This document shows, one piece after another, positions 22,722 to 31,997 of a DNA stretch of 64,000 nucleotides (its first letter is position 1; each line of letters opens with the position of its first letter). The stretch is from contig JBMDXA010000196.1 in NCBI GenBank assembly GCA_048594725.1, positions 14,334 to 78,333 of the forward strand, read 5' to 3'. This stretch comes from JAFDZV01 sp048594725 (GTDB lineage Bacteria > Bacteroidota > Ignavibacteria > OLB7). The notes beneath the pieces were generated by a model. It was given only the letters and a program-made list of their open reading frames with translations. It was not told where the DNA came from and searched no databases. The translations under genes were made by a program, and so were the position numbers.

Positions 22722-24263
22722 CTATCGTTCTCCTCCGCTCACCGTGCTCCACCGCTCCACGAATATCCCCTCCTCCCCTTTTGTTCCCAGAAGAAGACTC
22801 CCATCCCCGGCAATCCCGACCAGCGCGATCGTGCCGTCCGGAACCGGCGCCAGGAGCGTACGGGCCTTGCCGGTTCCGGCGAAGGTCGAAACAAACGAAC
22901 GCTTCGTTGCCGGATTCTGGGAGAGGATATGAAACGTGCCGGCCGCATCGGCCACCACATGGGTATGGAGAAACCCGGCAGCGTTCGATCCGGCGAAAAG
23001 ATCAAGGAAATCGATCGGAGTTCCCGTGGCGGTGAAGCGCTGGAGCGTGCCCCGGCTCTGGTCCAGATAATAGATAAGACTGTCGGCACCGAGCGCGATG
23101 GCGTTTTCAATGAACGCCATCGGACTGGCCCCCTCCAGAACCTTCCCATCCAGACGGCCGAAGCGCCGGATCAGCCGGTTATCGAACCCGACGGCGACAA
23201 TCGGCCGCAACCCCTTCAGAGAGTCGATATCGGCCATGGCGCTCCACGGCAGCGATTTGGCGATGATGGCGGACCCGATCATCCGGAGCGGAGGGAGAAG
23301 CGATTCCCCATCCAGCGTCACCTTCAGCAGGGCCTTGCCGCCGCGCAGAAGATAGACCGCCGGTTGCAGGCCATATTCATCCTTGGTGCTGTCGGCGCCC
23401 CGCTTCAGCAGGCGCGGAACGGTCCCCATGCAGAAGAGGGTATCCCCCCGCACGGTCACATGATGCAGGTTCAGGATTCTCGATCCGATAAATGAGCTAT
23501 CCTTGAAATCGACACGTCCGGAGACCGATCCATCCGGCGCATAGAAATAGAGCCGGGCCCGCTTGTAATCCACAACCGCATAGCCGCCGCCGGGGAGAGG
23601 GTCTATCTGCGGAATTCCCAGGATGATATCGTCGCCATCCTCGCGCAGCCGCACAGCATCGATTCTGTGCATTCCCCCGCCGGATGACGCCGGAACGCTC
23701 GCCGAACGCACGGCCGCCGCCTGGGGAACCCTGGGGCGCTCCCCCGCTCCTCCCCCTGCAATCAGCAGCTCGGTCAGCCGCCGCTCCAGCATCGCATAAC
23801 CATCCTCTCCGCTCACCAGCGAATCGCGCTCCCCCATATGATGATCCAGCAGAATGCCGCTCCGTCCCTGGTAGACTACCGCACGGGGAAGCTCCACCGA
23901 TGGGGCAAGGGAATCGAATATCCGCCGCTTCAACGTCTGCACAGGGATATCGATTCCGTATTCCTTCAGCAGTGTTTCACGGATATACGGGCGATCGGTA
24001 ACCAGGCAGCCGACAATCGGAACTTCCGGGTGTTTCTGTATATATCCCTTCCAGAAATTCTGATATTCCAGAAAACATGCGGTGCAATTATTGTCGCTGA
24101 AATACAGGACGATATATCGTCCCGCCGCCTCGCGGCAGAGCAACGCGGCATGAATATCACCGGCAACCGTGGCGGGCTGCGCCATCAGAGGCTGCGCGAT
24201 TGCGGCTCGGCAGAGCAATGCCAGCAGCAGAGATCCCCAAAGGCGATAGCAGGGAGTAGTCAT
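22722..24263 (-). CDS. Exported thioredoxin-like / six-bladed propeller fusion protein
   Basis: 513 residues with a signal peptide (LWGSLLLALLCRAAIAQ). Residues about 35-170 form a thioredoxin-like domain with YIVLYFSDNNCTACFLEY (CTAC where thioredoxins have CGPC) and a conserved cis-Pro region (VELPRAVVYQGRSG). Residues about 200-510 are NHL/6-bladed-beta-propeller-like repeats with GDTLFCMGTV and ADSLIYYLDQSRGTLQRF. Such fusions occur in Bacteroidota exported proteins; a periplasmic thiol-exchange role is inferred. It converges with lysC. Confidence 0.75.
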   Translation of the reverse strand: MTTPCYRLWGSLLLALLCRAAIAQPLMAQPATVAGDIHAALLCREAAGRYIVLYFSDNNCTACFLEYQNFWKGYIQKHPEVPIVGCLVTDRPYIRETLLKEYGIDIPVQTLKRRIFDSLAPSVELPRAVVYQGRSGILLDHHMGERDSLVSGEDGYAMLERRLTELLIAGGGAGERPRVPQAAAVRSASVPASSGGGMHRIDAVRLREDGDDIILGIPQIDPLPGGGYAVVDYKRARLYFYAPDGSVSGRVDFKDSSFIGSRILNLHHVTVRGDTLFCMGTVPRLLKRGADSTKDEYGLQPAVYLLRGGKALLKVTLDGESLLPPLRMIGSAIIAKSLPWSAMADIDSLKGLRPIVAVGFDNRLIRRFGRLDGKVLEGASPMAFIENAIALGADSLIYYLDQSRGTLQRFTATGTPIDFLDLFAGSNAAGFLHTHVVADAAGTFHILSQNPATKRSFVSTFAGTGKARTLLAPVPDGTIALVGIAGDGSLLLGTKGEEGIFVERWSTVSGGER

Positions 24264-24331
24264 ATCATCGGGATTTATTTTCTACGATCCGGCAACGATC
24301 ATCAACCGCAATACATGGCGCCCAAATGCAA

Positions 24332-24360
24332 GGAGGAGCGTTCGGAATAAACGCTCCTCC
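24332..24360 (-). terminator. Hairpin terminator candidate (minus strand)
   Basis: GGAGGAGCGTT (24332-24342) pairs with AACGCTCCTCC (24350-24360). On the minus strand the tail TTGCATTTG is only moderately T-rich. It lies 27 bases after the stop of the small exported protein at 24388-24753. Confidence 0.6.
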
Positions 24361-24387
24361 CACGAACAACCGCTATCCGCTCCAGGA

Positions 24388-24753
24388 TCAATCCCCGGTC
24401 GGAGGATGGCTGGGATTCGGGTCCATGTACATCGTGCTCTCCTGCGTGGTAACGGCCTGCCATTTCCAGGCGGGATTGGTGCTCGGTGCAAGCGTAGCCA
24501 CCGGACCGACCGTATTATCAACGGCATTAAGGTTCTGCCCGGCGGCGCTGATTACGATAATCAGGCAGCTGCTGGACGGCACATAGGCGCATGGATATGG
24601 TGCGCTCGGATTACCGAGATAATACGCCCAGTAGACGCCCGGAGGAAGGGTTGGTCCCATTGTCAGTTCGGCCATGGGATCTTCGGCATAGGCGGAGCTG
24701 CCGATAACAAGTGCCAGCAGCAATGGCAGGACAAGGTTGCGGAATGATTTCAT
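24388..24753 (-). CDS. Small exported protein, 121 aa
   Basis: The ATG at 24753 has a good ribosome site (GGAGAAGAAG). A signal peptide (FRNLVLPLLLALVIGSSAYA) is followed by a roughly 100-residue mature chain with two Cys (YPCAYVPSSSCLIIVI) and a Trp-rich segment (NPAWKWQAVTTQESTMYMDP). No family recognised. Compact beta structure is likely. It is a monocistronic unit with its own hairpin terminator, similar in build to the other small exported proteins of this window. Confidence 0.75.
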   Translation of the reverse strand: MKSFRNLVLPLLLALVIGSSAYAEDPMAELTMGPTLPPGVYWAYYLGNPSAPYPCAYVPSSSCLIIVISAAGQNLNAVDNTVGPVATLAPSTNPAWKWQAVTTQESTMYMDPNPSHPPTGD

Positions 24754-24949
24754 GAGACTTCTTCTCCGTGAATTTTTACCTGATGATAAAATGCGGCGGC
24801 CCCCCAGCGATCCGGGCATACGCCTGCGATACAGCAGTACACGAGAATCCGTTCGAAAAAGCGTACCGATCGTCGCGGATACGCCGGAGATGATCTGTCG
24901 GTGGGTTGGGAGTGCCGGCCGATACTGGCCTACTGGTTAAGATGACTTT

Positions 24950-25440
24950 AGACGGGGAAATTGCACCCGGCCGATGTTTCTATTGTTTTTTTTACCATCG
25001 TATACCGGACAAGAGAACAACGAAGGGAGGAGCATCTCCGATCGAGGCTCCTCCCATCTATCACTGCCGCCAGCGATATCCGCCCGCTTATCTACCTGCC
25101 ATCGGTGGCTTCCATTCCCGGTCCGATACGGATACGGGCGCACGCATCCCATGTCCGGGATACCGACCACCCTGAATGGCCGTGCGAAGTGCCAGATACA
25201 CTGTGGATTTCTGCGCGACGTGTCTGCCAGCAATCTCTGGTTTCCGCACCTCCAGATAGTTTTTCAGTTTCGGATAGTCCGCCAGATCAACAGGAAGGCC
25301 ATTATCGCCAAAGGGGTTGATGACACCCAAGCCACGCCACTCTACCTCTCCCGACAGGATGTCCGTCGAGTTCTTCAAGAGGGCCAATGAACGCATTGTC
25401 GGCTCCGGCATCGAGGCAGTTGCTTATAATAACCATCTCT
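24950..25440 (-). pseudogene. Decayed fragment of an Eco57I/type IIG restriction-modification protein (C-terminal part)
   Basis: On the minus strand 25088-25411 reads EWRGLGVINPFGDNG, DLADYPKLKNYLEVRKPEIAGRHVAQK, which is the usual wording of the C-terminal specificity region of Eco57I-like N6-adenine methyltransferase/restriction enzymes (yPkl..YLe..k..l..RhvakK). There the frame fails; a shift gives RNPQ...VVGIPDMG on the other minus frame (25233 and below), matching where the family continues with K(N)P..WyRTID and later IPD. The catalytic methyltransferase (NPPY) and nuclease parts are missing. No intact start. This is a remnant, not a functional gene. Confidence 0.6.
25025..25055 (-). 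terminator. Hairpin with GGAGGAGC arm
   Basis: GGGAGGAGC (25025-25033) pairs with GCTCCTCCC (25047-25055). The minus-strand tail is TTCGTTGTTCTC. The same GGAGGAGC arm occurs in the hairpins at 24332-24360 and 36070-36097. Confidence 0.45.
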
Positions 25441-25571
25441 CAATCCTGACCTGCAACCGAAGCGCAATTAGTTGCTTTTTTACTGCCTTTTAGTTTAGCG
25501 GTGGTTTCATGACTTTTTTTATGTTTAGGTGTATTAAGATAGCGCTGAAGTATCGCAACAAGAGGTGATAG

Positions 25572-26231
25572 ATGAGCGAACAGGGTTGGAAAGATTTTCT
25601 TGCTACCGATGATTTGAGCGATTGGGTGGTATTACACGGTGGCGCGGTGGCATATTATCGCGTCGGTACGATTGGCGAGGCGGCACATCTTGCCGGAGCA
25701 ATCGCACAAATCCCAGAACTAGCCGGACAACACGTTTTGATTGGTTTTTCTGATACAAACGTTTCCGTTCGCATAACACGTGATGTTTGGCAGTTGGAGC
25801 GTAGACATATCAGCCTTGCGCGCTCGATATCCGAGGTCGCTCGAAAGCTTCATGCAAAAACTGACCGTAGCGCAGTGCAGGAAGTGCAAGTTGCGATTTC
25901 AGCAAAAGCGGAAATGATTGATATCGGTTTCTGGCGTGCAGTTCTTGGTTATTCCGAAATGGCGCAGGATAACGCTGTTGACCCGCTGGGACATGGGTCG
26001 ACCGTCTGGATGCAGGAAATAGCACAACAAAAAACATTGCGGCATGCCATGCATATCGATGTTTCCGTCGCGCGCGAGCATGTACAGGCGCGGCTTGAAG
26101 CAGCTATAAAGGCAGGAGGAAGAATAGTGGACGATTCACACGCACCGTCGCACTGGACGCTTTCTGACCGAGCTGGTAACCGCGTTTGTATCTGCGCTTG
26201 GCCTGATAATTCAGCAAAAGAACATAGTTAG
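25572..26231 (+). CDS. VOC/glyoxalase-like protein with N-terminal pterin-dehydratase-like domain
   Basis: 219 residues. The first part (EAAHLAGAIAQIPELAGQHVLIGFSDTNVSVRITRDVWQLERRHISLARSISEVARKL) follows the pterin-4a-carbinolamine dehydratase fold. The catalytic HHP is replaced (GQHVLI), so that activity is unlikely. Residues about 105-215 are a single VOC-type (glyoxalase_6-like) module (GFWRAVLGYSEMAQDNAVDPLGHGSTVWMQE...HWTLSDRAGNRVCICAW). Fusions of this kind are known, mainly from Actinobacteria. The gene is clearly poorer in GC than its surroundings and sits between two pseudogenes of an island scar, so recent transfer is likely. The reaction is unknown. Confidence 0.8.
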   Translation: MSEQGWKDFLATDDLSDWVVLHGGAVAYYRVGTIGEAAHLAGAIAQIPELAGQHVLIGFSDTNVSVRITRDVWQLERRHISLARSISEVARKLHAKTDRSAVQEVQVAISAKAEMIDIGFWRAVLGYSEMAQDNAVDPLGHGSTVWMQEIAQQKTLRHAMHIDVSVAREHVQARLEAAIKAGGRIVDDSHAPSHWTLSDRAGNRVCICAWPDNSAKEHS

Positions 26232-26234
26232 CTT

Positions 26235-27261
26235 TAATTTCGTCCAGACGCGGAAAGTCCTCCAGATATGGGAAGACGAAGTCGTCCGGATGCTTCTTGC
26301 CGGGTTCGTAGCGTTTCAGCACGTGCAGGGCCTTCTCGGGGATTTTGAGCGAGACGCTTTTCCTGTTCTTCCCCATGACTATAGTGCAGCCGTCCGTCGC
26401 GCAGATCCGACCAGCGCAACTGTATCATATCGGCAGCCCGCATCCCGGCGAAGTAGAAGGAGACAAGCCAGATATCACGCACAAGGCTATAGGCCGGGTT
26501 GAGCAGTTCCGCCGTTTCCAGCTTTTAAGCATCCTCTCCTGTAAGGCCCACCTTCTTCGAGTCCGGGATCTTAATCCTGATCTTATCTTTCCCCAAGGGG
26601 GAATGTTTCCTGTCCGGCATGCCTTCCCGGATCGCGTGGGTAAAGACGCATTGAATGGTCACAGGTAGTTCGCAATGGTCCTGTCGCTGACCTGTCTGTG
26701 CGCCTTCAGATAGACTTTGAACCGTTCCAGCAGAGCGGCACCAATCCTCTGGAACGGCAGATCGGACCCGCTGAACAGGCCAGGGTGATGGTCCTTGATG
26801 CGCCATCTCGCTCTTTCCGGCAGTTCATCCCAAACCGCCTCCCTCCCGAACAGGAACTCCTTGAAGATCCGCAAACATGAACTTCGTTATATGCCAGCGG
26901 TTGTAATTCCCTGCCGCTTTGAGACCTTCCGCGAACTGATCGCCCCGCGCGAAGAACAGCATATCCGCCGCAGGCTTGATCTTGCGCTTGATGCCGACTG
27001 AAGAGGTTTCCTTCTGCTGCGTTTCCAACTCAAGCGTCGTATCGGTCGGCCTCAGACCAGCTTCTTCACAAGAAAGTTGAGCCTCGCGGAGTTGGGATGG
27101 GTTCTGCGCACCCTTTGAGGCACCTTGTCCCAATCCTTCTCCTGCACGCTGTAGCCAAGGTGAATGAAGGTGCTTCTTCTGTCTTTCGTGATCCGAAGTG
27201 CCAGAGGTAAAGTTCCGTCCTTGTTCTTTTTCTTCCGAAGAACGATCTTTATGGTCGCCAT
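26235..27261 (-). pseudogene. Broken tyrosine recombinase/integrase (Bacteroidota type)
   Basis: Pieces appear in order in different minus-strand frames. At 27261-27052 is an Arm DNA-binding domain (MATIKIVLRKKKNKDGTLPLALRIT...). Near 26874-26659 is a phage-integrase SAM-like domain (PFQRIGAALLERFKVYLKAHR.VSDRTIANYL). At about 26482-26234 is the start of the catalytic domain with the first Arg (FAGMRAADMIQLRWSDL), and then MGKNRKSVSLKIPEKALHVLKRY. Several frameshifts separate them, and the C-terminal HxxR and Tyr part is missing where the VOC gene ends. The recombinase is dead. It marks a former integrated element. Confidence 0.8.
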
Positions 27262-27547
27262 AGATTAAAAGGATAGGTTCTATTGCGGCACCGGTACAAC
27301 ATGGGTACAACAAAGGCAGGTTTCACCTGCATTCAACAGATGTGCCCAGGTGAGAAACCGTGAAAAATGGCGAATCAGGCCATATTGATACACGGAAGAC
27401 CATATCTGTGTAGACTTGTCCCCTTTATATCAGTAACGGAACTTCATCCGTCTATGGGATTTCACCGACATCCTGAGCCTTTCCTACCGGCTGCCCGAGT
27501 GTTGGTGCCATACCACGGATTTCCGACGAGCATTTTTACGACGAGCC
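27262..27547. other. Spacer between broken integrase and ileS
   Basis: It holds an imperfect inverted repeat, GGTTTCACCTG pairing with CAGGTGAGAAACC (about 27321-27360), and the short direct repeat GGTACAAC/GGGTACAAC (about 27290-27308). Either could be part of an attachment site or the old integrase promoter. No gene seen; the ileS promoter should lie here. Confidence 0.4.
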
Positions 27548-30500
27548 ATGTTCCAGCAACTTCCGGAACGACTGAACTATAACGAGCACGAGAAGGAGAT
27601 ACTCGCCTTCTGGCGGGAAACCAGCACCTTCAAACGCTCCGTGGAATCACGCCCGGCCGACAGGGCCTGGATCTTCAACGAAGGTCCGCCCACGGTCAAC
27701 GGCGTCCCCGGCATCCACCATGTCTTCGGCCGCGCGCTGAAGGATATGTTCTGCCGCTACAAGACCATGCAGGGCTACCGCGTGGCGCGCAAGGGGGGCT
27801 GGGATACGCACGGCCTGCCGGTGGAGATCACCCTCGAAAAGCAGCTCGGGCTGAAGGAGAAGGGGGAGATCGAGACGAAGATCGGCGTCGCCAACTTCAA
27901 CCGGATGGCGCGCGAGTTCGTGTACGAGCATATCAACAAGCCGGGAGGCTGGAACGAGCTTACCGAGGTGATGGGATACTGGATCGATCTGGATGATCCC
28001 TATATCACCTGCACCAACGAGTATATCGAGTCGGTGTGGTGGGCCCTCTCGGAGTTCCATGCCAAGGGGCTGATCTACCGGGGCTTCAAGATCGTGCCGC
28101 AGTGCCCCCATTGCGAAACCCCGCTCTCCTCGCACGAGCTGGCGCAGGGGTACGCCGAGGTGCGCGATCCGTCGCTCTATGTGAAGGTCCGCGTGGCCCC
28201 GGCACAGGATGCCCCCGGCGCGCCGGAACTGCCGGAGAACACCTGGTTCCTGGTCTGGACCACCACCCCCTGGACGTTGATCTCCAACGTGGCCCTGGCG
28301 GTGGGAGCCGATATCGAGTATCTGCTGGCGCGCGACCCGGAGAACGGCGGGCACTACATCTTCGCCGCCGCGCGGCGCGAGACGCTGGACCCGAACGGCG
28401 CCTGGGAGATCCTCGGCACCTTCACCGGACGCCAGCTGGAACGCCTCCGCTACGAGCGGCTGTTCGATGATGTCCCGGTGGACAAGGATGCCTTCTATGT
28501 CATCCTGGGAGATTTCGTCTCCACCGAGGATGGTACCGGTATCGTTCATATCGCCCCGGCGTTCGGCCAGGACGACTACGAGGCCTCGCTCCGCTACAAC
28601 CTGCCGGTGCTCCAGCCGGTAACGCCGGGAGGGCATTTCACCCCGGCCGTTACCGAGTTCGCCGGCCGCGCCGTCAAGACCCTCAAGTTCGATGACCGCG
28701 TGGAGGAGGGGGTCGATAAGGATATCGTCATAGCGCTGAAGAAGCGGGGGCAGGTGCTGAAGTCCAGCAACGACTATCTGCACAGCTACCCGCACTGCTG
28801 GCGCTGCGACAACCCGCTCATCTATTACGCACGCGACTCCTGGTATATCCGCACCACGCAGTACGCGGCCGATATGATAGCGCAGAACAACCGGATCAAC
28901 TGGCAGCCGCCGGAGATCGGGGCGGGACGGTTCGGCAACTGGCTGGAGGAGAACAAGGACTGGTCGCTCTCGCGCGATCGCTACTGGGGTACCCCCCTTC
29001 CCCTCTGGGTGAACGAGGAGGACCCGAACGATTTCTTCCCCGTGGGTTCCATCGAGGAACTGATGCGGGGCGAGTTCGAGCGTCCGGACGGCACGCTGGT
29101 GCCGATGAGCGAGGTGGCCTCCGAACTGGATCTGCACAAGCCATTCGTCGATCACGTTCTGTTCCGCCGCGATGGCAGGATCTATCGCCGCACGCCGGAA
29201 CTGATCGACGTCTGGTTCGATTCCGGCGCCATGCCGTTTGCGCAGTGGCACTACCCGTTCGAGCGGCGCGAGGAGTTCGGGAAGCTCTTCCCGGCCGACT
29301 TCATCGGCGAGGGGATCGACCAGACCCGCGGATGGTTCTATACGCTGCACGCCATCGCCACCCCGCTGTTCGGCAGCCCGGCGGTGAAGAACATCCTGGT
29401 GAACGGCCATGTGCTGGACAAGGAGGGACGCAAGATGTCCAAGCGGCTCGGCAATACCGTCGATCCGTTCGAGATGATCCGCAAGTACGGCGCCGATGCG
29501 GTACGCTGGTACATGGTTACCAACTCCCCCCCCTGGCGCCCGATGCTCTTCAACGAGGAGGATATTGTCCGCACCGTGCTGGCGGACTTCACAACGCTGA
29601 AGAACGTCTATAACTTCTTCGCCCTCTATGCGAATATCGACGGGTTCACCTATGCCGAGGCCCGCATCCCCACCGGGGAGCGCGCGGAGCTGGACCGGTG
29701 GATTCTCTCGGCGATGAACACGATGCTACGGGAATATCGCCTCCTGATGGACTCCTACGAGCCCACCAAGGCGATGCGCCTGGTAAGCGAGTTCACCGTG
29801 GAGCAGCTCTCCAACTGGTATGTGCGCCGCAACCGCCGCCGCTTCTGGAAGGGGGAACTCTCCGCCGACAAGATCGCCGCCTACCAGACCCTGTACGAGT
29901 GCCTGGTGGCCGTAAGCAAGCTGATGGCGCCGCTGGCGCCGTTCCTCTCGGAGCGGATCTACCGCTCGCTGAACGGGGCCACCGGACTGGACCCGGCCGA
30001 TTCGGTCCACCTGGCGTTGATGCCGGAGGTGGAGGAAGGGGCAATCGAGACCGATCTGGAACGCCGGATGGCGCGCGCCCAGCAGGTGGTGGCGCTCTCC
30101 CGCATGCTCCGCGAGAAGGCACGCCTGAAGGTGCGCCAGCCGCTCAGGCGCCTGCTGATCCCGGTGGCCGGCGAGGCCGAGCGGGAGGATTACCGCGCCG
30201 TGGAGGAGATCATCAAGGACGAGCTGAACGTGAAGCAGGTGGAGTATGTGACCTCCGAGGAGGGCTCCGACGTGGTGCGGGTGAAGGCCAAGCCGAACTT
30301 CAAGACCATCGGGCCGAAGCATGGCAAGGCCGCCAAGAGCGTGGCTGCGGCCATCACCGGCCTGGCCGCAGCGCAGATCACCGAGCTGCAACGGGAAGGC
30401 ACCTTGACTCTCACAGTTGGGAATGATACGTTTGCCCTTCTTCCGGAAGATATCGAGGTGATCCACGAGGATATCGAGGGATGGCTGGTTGCTTCGGAGG

Positions 30501-30817
30501 GAACGCTCACCGTTGCGCTCGATACCGAGCTTGACGCGGAGCTTCTCAACGAGGGGCTGGCGCGTGAGTTCGTCAACCGCGTGCAGAATCTCCGCAAGGA
30601 TTCCGGGCTGGAGCCCACCGACCGAATCCGTCTGAAGTATGCATCGGAGGCCGATCTGGCGGGCGCGCTGGAATCGCAGCGGCAGTATATCATGAGCGAA
30701 ACGCTGGCAGTGGAGTTCCTGCCGTCAGGGGGTGCCGAAGGGATGCTGGAGGTTGACCTGAACGGCCGCCCATGCCATATCGCCGTGGAACGTGTCGAAA
30801 TGGCCGCCGCAGAGTAG
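27548..30817 (+). CDS. ileS: Isoleucyl-tRNA synthetase
   Basis: 1089 residues; charges tRNA-Ile. The class I signature is PGIHHVFGRALKD at about residues 54-66 (the GIHHV variant usual in Bacteroidota/Chlorobi), with GWDTHGLPVEI following. The editing domain contains WTTTPWTLISN and GTGIVHIAPAFGQDDY. The second signature is KMSKR at 629-633. The anticodon-binding and long C-terminal regions are complete. The length and motif style correspond to the eukaryote-like IleRS clade (IleS2-like), often less sensitive to mupirocin; that last point is family knowledge, not tested here. No strong Shine-Dalgarno site. Confidence 0.96.
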   Translation: MFQQLPERLNYNEHEKEILAFWRETSTFKRSVESRPADRAWIFNEGPPTVNGVPGIHHVFGRALKDMFCRYKTMQGYRVARKGGWDTHGLPVEITLEKQLGLKEKGEIETKIGVANFNRMAREFVYEHINKPGGWNELTEVMGYWIDLDDPYITCTNEYIESVWWALSEFHAKGLIYRGFKIVPQCPHCETPLSSHELAQGYAEVRDPSLYVKVRVAPAQDAPGAPELPENTWFLVWTTTPWTLISNVALAVGADIEYLLARDPENGGHYIFAAARRETLDPNGAWEILGTFTGRQLERLRYERLFDDVPVDKDAFYVILGDFVSTEDGTGIVHIAPAFGQDDYEASLRYNLPVLQPVTPGGHFTPAVTEFAGRAVKTLKFDDRVEEGVDKDIVIALKKRGQVLKSSNDYLHSYPHCWRCDNPLIYYARDSWYIRTTQYAADMIAQNNRINWQPPEIGAGRFGNWLEENKDWSLSRDRYWGTPLPLWVNEEDPNDFFPVGSIEELMRGEFERPDGTLVPMSEVASELDLHKPFVDHVLFRRDGRIYRRTPELIDVWFDSGAMPFAQWHYPFERREEFGKLFPADFIGEGIDQTRGWFYTLHAIATPLFGSPAVKNILVNGHVLDKEGRKMSKRLGNTVDPFEMIRKYGADAVRWYMVTNSPPWRPMLFNEEDIVRTVLADFTTLKNVYNFFALYANIDGFTYAEARIPTGERAELDRWILSAMNTMLREYRLLMDSYEPTKAMRLVSEFTVEQLSNWYVRRNRRRFWKGELSADKIAAYQTLYECLVAVSKLMAPLAPFLSERIYRSLNGATGLDPADSVHLALMPEVEEGAIETDLERRMARAQQVVALSRMLREKARLKVRQPLRRLLIPVAGEAEREDYRAVEEIIKDELNVKQVEYVTSEEGSDVVRVKAKPNFKTIGPKHGKAAKSVAAAITGLAAAQITELQREGTLTLTVGNDTFALLPEDIEVIHEDIEGWLVASEGTLTVALDTELDAELLNEGLAREFVNRVQNLRKDSGLEPTDRIRLKYASEADLAGALESQRQYIMSETLAVEFLPSGGAEGMLEVDLNGRPCHIAVERVEMAAAE

Positions 30818-30834
30818 AAGCAACTCCGGGAAAA

Positions 30835-30866
30835 GGGATGCCGGAACTCTCCTGCATCCCTCTTTC
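30835..30866 (+). terminator. Hairpin terminator after ileS
   Basis: GGGATGC (30835-30841) pairs with GCATCCC (30854-30860), followed by TCTTTC. The next 310 bases up to the DksA-like gene show no supported gene. Confidence 0.6.
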
Positions 30867-31178
30867 GCCAGATTCCGGCCGATGCGCCGAATCTGTGGCA
30901 CTAGATTTTCGACTACATAGCTAACTAACCCCGCGCGGCGGTCCAGTCCCCCTATCCAGGGCGATATGAGGCCGGGAGCGCCCTGCGAGAGGATTGATCG
31001 TTCATATTATCAACGTCAGTTGTGAGAGATGAAGCAGTAGAGAGGGCCTTTGGCAGGTCCGGCGGACTCGCGGAATAGGATACGAATGCAGGCGCCGTCC
31101 ATGTTGTGACCATATCGAAAGGATACCGCTCCATCGAACTTCATCGACAGAGAACTGGTAAACGAGGCGACACGTACT

Positions 31179-31991
31179 ATGGCAGCAAAGAATTCATCGA
31201 AGCCGGCCGCGAAAGGTGCGACCGACGCTCCTCAGAAGAAATCAGCATCCGCAACCAATACGTCGGGCTCCGAGGCGGCCAAACCGGCATCCAAAGCAGC
31301 CAAGTCATCCTCGCCGGCCAAAAAGGACTCTGGGGCCGCGAAGAACGATACTGCCGAGACAAAGGCTCCGCAGAAGCTCTCACAGGAACCTGTAGGAAAG
31401 ACCCAACCGATGACATCGAAAAAACAAGAGCCGCAGGCCGATACTCCCGAGAATCAGAAACCGGAAACGCCGAAGCCGGCGGCAAAAAAGGCATCCTCGA
31501 AGGGAGGGGCCGCAAAATTCCCGAAGGGGATCTTCTCCCCGGCCACCGGGACCGCCACCACCGATCCGTTCCCGCAGAAGGATCTGGACAAGTTCCGCAC
31601 GCTCATCCAGGAACTCCGCGTGGATAACCAGGAGGAACTCGAAGTGCTCACCGAGCAGCTTCGCGAGATGACCTCCAGCGAGAACATGGACGACAACAGC
31701 GCCTACTCGCTTCATATGGCCGAGCAGGGAACCGATGCGATGGAGCGGGAGAAGACCTTTCTCCAGGCGCAGCGCACCAGCGATTATATCAAGAAACTCG
31801 ACGAGTCCCTTCGCCGTATCCAGGATGGCTCCTTCGGCATCTGCCGTATCTGCGGGCTGCGCCTGGATAGCAAGCGGATGATGGCCGTGCCGGTCACGCA
31901 AGTCTGTACCTATTACAAAAACACCTCCAAGCCGTGCGAGCCAGGGCGCATCCAGATGCAGGCATCCGGGATGATGGAGGAAGAGGGCTGA
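31179..31991 (+). CDS. TraR/DksA-family protein with long basic N-terminal tail
   Basis: 270 residues. About 110 N-terminal residues are a low-complexity Lys/Ala/Ser/Pro tail (KPAAKGATDAPQKKSASA-like). The TraR/DksA part follows: a coiled-coil-like helix pair (LRVDNQEELEVLTEQLREM, YIKKLDESLRRIQDGSFGIC) and the zinc finger. Its cysteines are C222, C225 and C243 at the usual CX2C-X17-C spacing, but the expected fourth Cys (246) is Tyr; the next Cys is C253. DksA-like proteins bind in the RNA polymerase secondary channel. Six bases separate it from lspA, a linkage common in Bacteroidota/Chlorobi. Confidence 0.88.
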   Translation: MAAKNSSKPAAKGATDAPQKKSASATNTSGSEAAKPASKAAKSSSPAKKDSGAAKNDTAETKAPQKLSQEPVGKTQPMTSKKQEPQADTPENQKPETPKPAAKKASSKGGAAKFPKGIFSPATGTATTDPFPQKDLDKFRTLIQELRVDNQEELEVLTEQLREMTSSENMDDNSAYSLHMAEQGTDAMEREKTFLQAQRTSDYIKKLDESLRRIQDGSFGICRICGLRLDSKRMMAVPVTQVCTYYKNTSKPCEPGRIQMQASGMMEEEG

Positions 31992-31997
31992 TCTCGT

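Noticed and set aside
27647..29410. 587-residue minus-strand open frame inside ileS
   Set aside because: Antisense shadow of a clearly recognised synthetase in a GC-rich genome.
31106..31627. 173-codon plus frame overlapping the start of the DksA-like gene
   Set aside because: Different frame of the low-complexity Lys-rich tail; no independent support.
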